Below are positions 15,785 through 17,360 of a stretch of 17,360 nt of DNA, in pieces. Origin of the DNA: Gymnopus androsaceus JB14. Its lineage: Eukaryota; Basidiomycota; Agaricomycetes; Agaricales; Omphalotaceae. The translations under genes and the position numbers were made by a program. The stretch covers positions 1 through 17,360 of the forward strand of contig ML769939.1 in NCBI GenBank assembly GCA_009733575.1. The letters run 5' to 3'. The notes beneath the pieces are model-generated. The model searched no databases and had not been told where the DNA came from. It saw nothing but the letters and a program-made list of their open reading frames with translations. The first letter of the stretch is position 1, and each line of letters starts with the position of its first letter.

Positions 15785-16140
15785 GTAATTTTTAGTAGGT
15801 GACTGAAGTGATGGCATGGCAAGGGACATATGGCATTGGCCAGCCTCACCGATCTGGTAGTCTTCGCCAGTCTTGCAGCCAATATAAGCTCTTTTTGCCT
15901 TGGCCATGGCTGGCCTCCTCATTTTTTTTGTCAAAAAAGCTAGAAAAAGTTATCAGCTGCTTCCTTTACCCCTTACTTGAATTTTTAGTAGCTTCACTAC
16001 AGGCTACAGCTCAATGTACAGTACTCATTATACTATTTATTCATTTATGACAACACACCGGTTTGAACCATGGACATTACCCAAGCTTGAGCGCTAATAT
16101 GCTCACACACACAACTTACCACTGAGCCAAGCGGCAATAC
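15785..16140 (-). mobile_element. tRNA-derived SINE-like element
   Basis: Read on the minus strand, the head at 16140-16050 carries an A box TGGCTCAGTGG (16129-16119) and, 49 nt on, a B box GGTTCAAACC (16069-16060). These are the two internal RNA polymerase III promoter boxes at tRNA-like spacing. The tRNA arms are degenerate and a GTGTGTGTGAG stretch replaces an anticodon arm, so it is not a working tRNA. A tRNA-unrelated body follows; ACTACTAAAAATT-like text appears twice, near 15980 and 15790. The 3' boundary and target duplication could not be fixed; 15785 is an estimate. Confidence 0.55.
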
Positions 16141-16720
16141 TTCACCTCATTGCCTACATTGAATATATACCATTTATTTAATTTCTATCTTGAAATTTGG
16201 AGTCCTCTTGATGGTTTGACTTGAACTACTACTTGACTCATATATATTAGTGCTCTTTGTCTATCCAGTGCACACATAATAGACTGGACAGCCTTTGCAA
16301 GGTCTGGCAAAGTGTGACCATTTAAAATAAGATTGAAAACATTTAGAAGATATAGTGGAAGTTGGTAAAGGAGTATTATACTGTCAAACACTTGTCCAAG
16401 CATCACAATGCATCATCAGATTGGCAGATATTGGAAATTAAGGCCAGGGAATAACAGGCCTGTACACTTTTGCTGATGCAATGGAGATATGATCTTCCCA
16501 ACTCAGTGAATTTAACTAGCACCTCAAAACCACCTCTTTCCTTTCTTCTCACATACCATTCAGACAGTTTGATGGCCAGAAATTGTTTCTCAGGAACACA
16601 GAAGAATGTAGAATGCCATTGGAAGCTGGAACACAAATTAAAATTTACAAAGTCAGTTTTGACAAAATCACTTACATTGGCACTTGAATGCATTTGGATC
16701 ATGATCTACTTGAAACTGAA
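16141..16720. other. AT-rich flank, no supported gene
   Basis: Frames of 70-100 codons occur on both strands (minus 16185-16406 and 16403-16702, plus 16470-16742). Those on the minus strand follow the TPR gene's stop and might be remnants of another gene, but no motif or splice pattern ties them together. I claim no feature. Confidence 0.45.
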
Positions 16721-17360
16721 CTATTTGTCCTTCTCCAAATGAGAAGCATTATTGCCATGTTGTCTTTGTGACCTACTGGATGTTGCAGCTGTGGAAGAAA
16801 ATCTTTTTTTTTGTGTAGTTCGTGATTGAGCTTTTTGCTTTTCCACATCTCTGGCCCGAGCTGCTATGCCTTTTTTTGGCAGAATGGTAGCTTTGTGAGA
16901 GTGCGATGCAGTTTGGTTTGATGATGGAAAAGTGGTTGGAGCTTTGACAATAGGCTTCAGTGACTGTGTACTTGTTTCATGTTCTTCTAGATCATGGTAT
17001 GTCATTGCTGAGTTATGTCTGAAAGTCAAAGTTTTCGGATGCTCTTCTCCCATGACTTTCTTGGAAACTTCAAGGAGGGGCTTCTGAAGATCCAAAGCTT
17101 CATTGAACCTTCCTAGATACTGGTATGTCAATGCCAAATCATTTGTGTAACTCAATGTAGCTGGATGCTCTTCTCCCATGACTTGCTTTGAAACTTCAAG
17201 GAGGGGCTTCTGAAGATCCAAAGCTTCATTGTACCTTCTCTTGATACTGGTATGTCATTGCCAAGTTACTTGTGTGAGTCATTGTATCTGGATGCTCTTC
17301 TCCCATGACTTGCTTTGAAACTTCAAGGAGGGGCTTCTGAAGATCCAAAGCTCATTTGAA
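16721..17360 (-). pseudogene. Kinesin-light-chain-like TPR protein, 3' end, frameshifted; leaves right edge
   Basis: The minus strand encodes tandem TPR units of 42 residues with the signature LDLQKPLLEVSKQVMGEEHP followed by NLAMTYQ-like helix text; three are visible. Such TPR_10/TPR_12-type repeats form the ligand-binding end of fungal NLR-like (NB-ARC or NACHT) proteins and of kinesin light chains. The upstream NTPase domain, if any, lies beyond the edge. After the last unit comes a basic, Ser/Lys-rich tail ending ASHLEKDK with the stop at 16721-16723. Between the first and second visible units, near 17241-17249, there is one extra base compared with the next repeat (spacing 127 instead of 126 bp). 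This shifts the frame into a TGA; a second TGA lies at 17352-17354, close to the edge. Downstream of 17221 the frame is clean for 167 codons. Confidence 0.75.

Noticed and set aside
16050..16140. A functional tRNA gene
   Set aside because: A and B boxes are present, but the acceptor, anticodon and T arms do not pair and no anticodon loop can be defined. A SINE-like origin fits better.
16185..16702. Minus-strand frames behind the TPR gene as further exons
   Set aside because: They follow the stop codon at 16721, lack TPR signatures in a consistent frame and show no convincing splice sites.

Overview
This is nuclear DNA of a filamentous fungus, most likely an Agaricomycete (mushroom-forming basidiomycete). 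The evidence is many short GT-AG introns (about 40-60 nt) splitting every gene, a lineage-typical WD40 family, a Crinkler/RHS-type P-loop NTPase, kinesin-light-chain-like TPR repeats, and dense repeat debris. No gene here is a recognisable core housekeeping gene; it looks like an accessory, transposon-worn region. Exon models were built by hand from open frames and splice sites, and family names rest on motif recognition, not on a search.

Left part (1-4368, minus strand): an open segment running off the left edge, then a multi-exon Crinkler-like NTPase gene (282-2329) with clear Walker A and B motifs. Next is a dead WD40/C-terminal-anchor gene (3061-4368), readable along its whole length but broken by in-frame stops, several of the CGA-to-TGA kind, and by a small deletion.

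Middle (4608-9861, plus strand): three genes of unknown function. Two are small (214 and 151 aa). The third, at 7035-9861, has 16 exons (684 aa, every intron in phase 0). Its coiled-coil rod is built from a run of microexons, eight of them exactly 33 nt long, each encoding 11 residues. Upstream of it lie trinucleotide runs, a ~21-bp minisatellite and a triplicated intron-exon-like unit.

Right-middle (10160-13135, plus strand): a long stretch of disordered, Ser/Pro-rich coding sequence that is broken or very intron-rich, followed by a neat four-exon small gene (91 aa).

Right part (13385-17360): repeat territory. A 10-bp-period array is split by a 744-bp solo LTR (TGTTA...TAACA) with a perfect 5-bp target duplication GGAAG. 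Then come a 50-bp satellite organised in three copies of a 200-bp four-monomer higher-order repeat, a tRNA-derived SINE-like element, and the 3' end of a frameshifted TPR gene with near-identical 126-bp repeats leaving the right edge.

The most unusual item is the microexon gene: because all its exons are symmetric (phase 0), any subset could be skipped without a frameshift, so the coiled-coil rod could vary in length in 11-residue steps. Whether that happens is inference.
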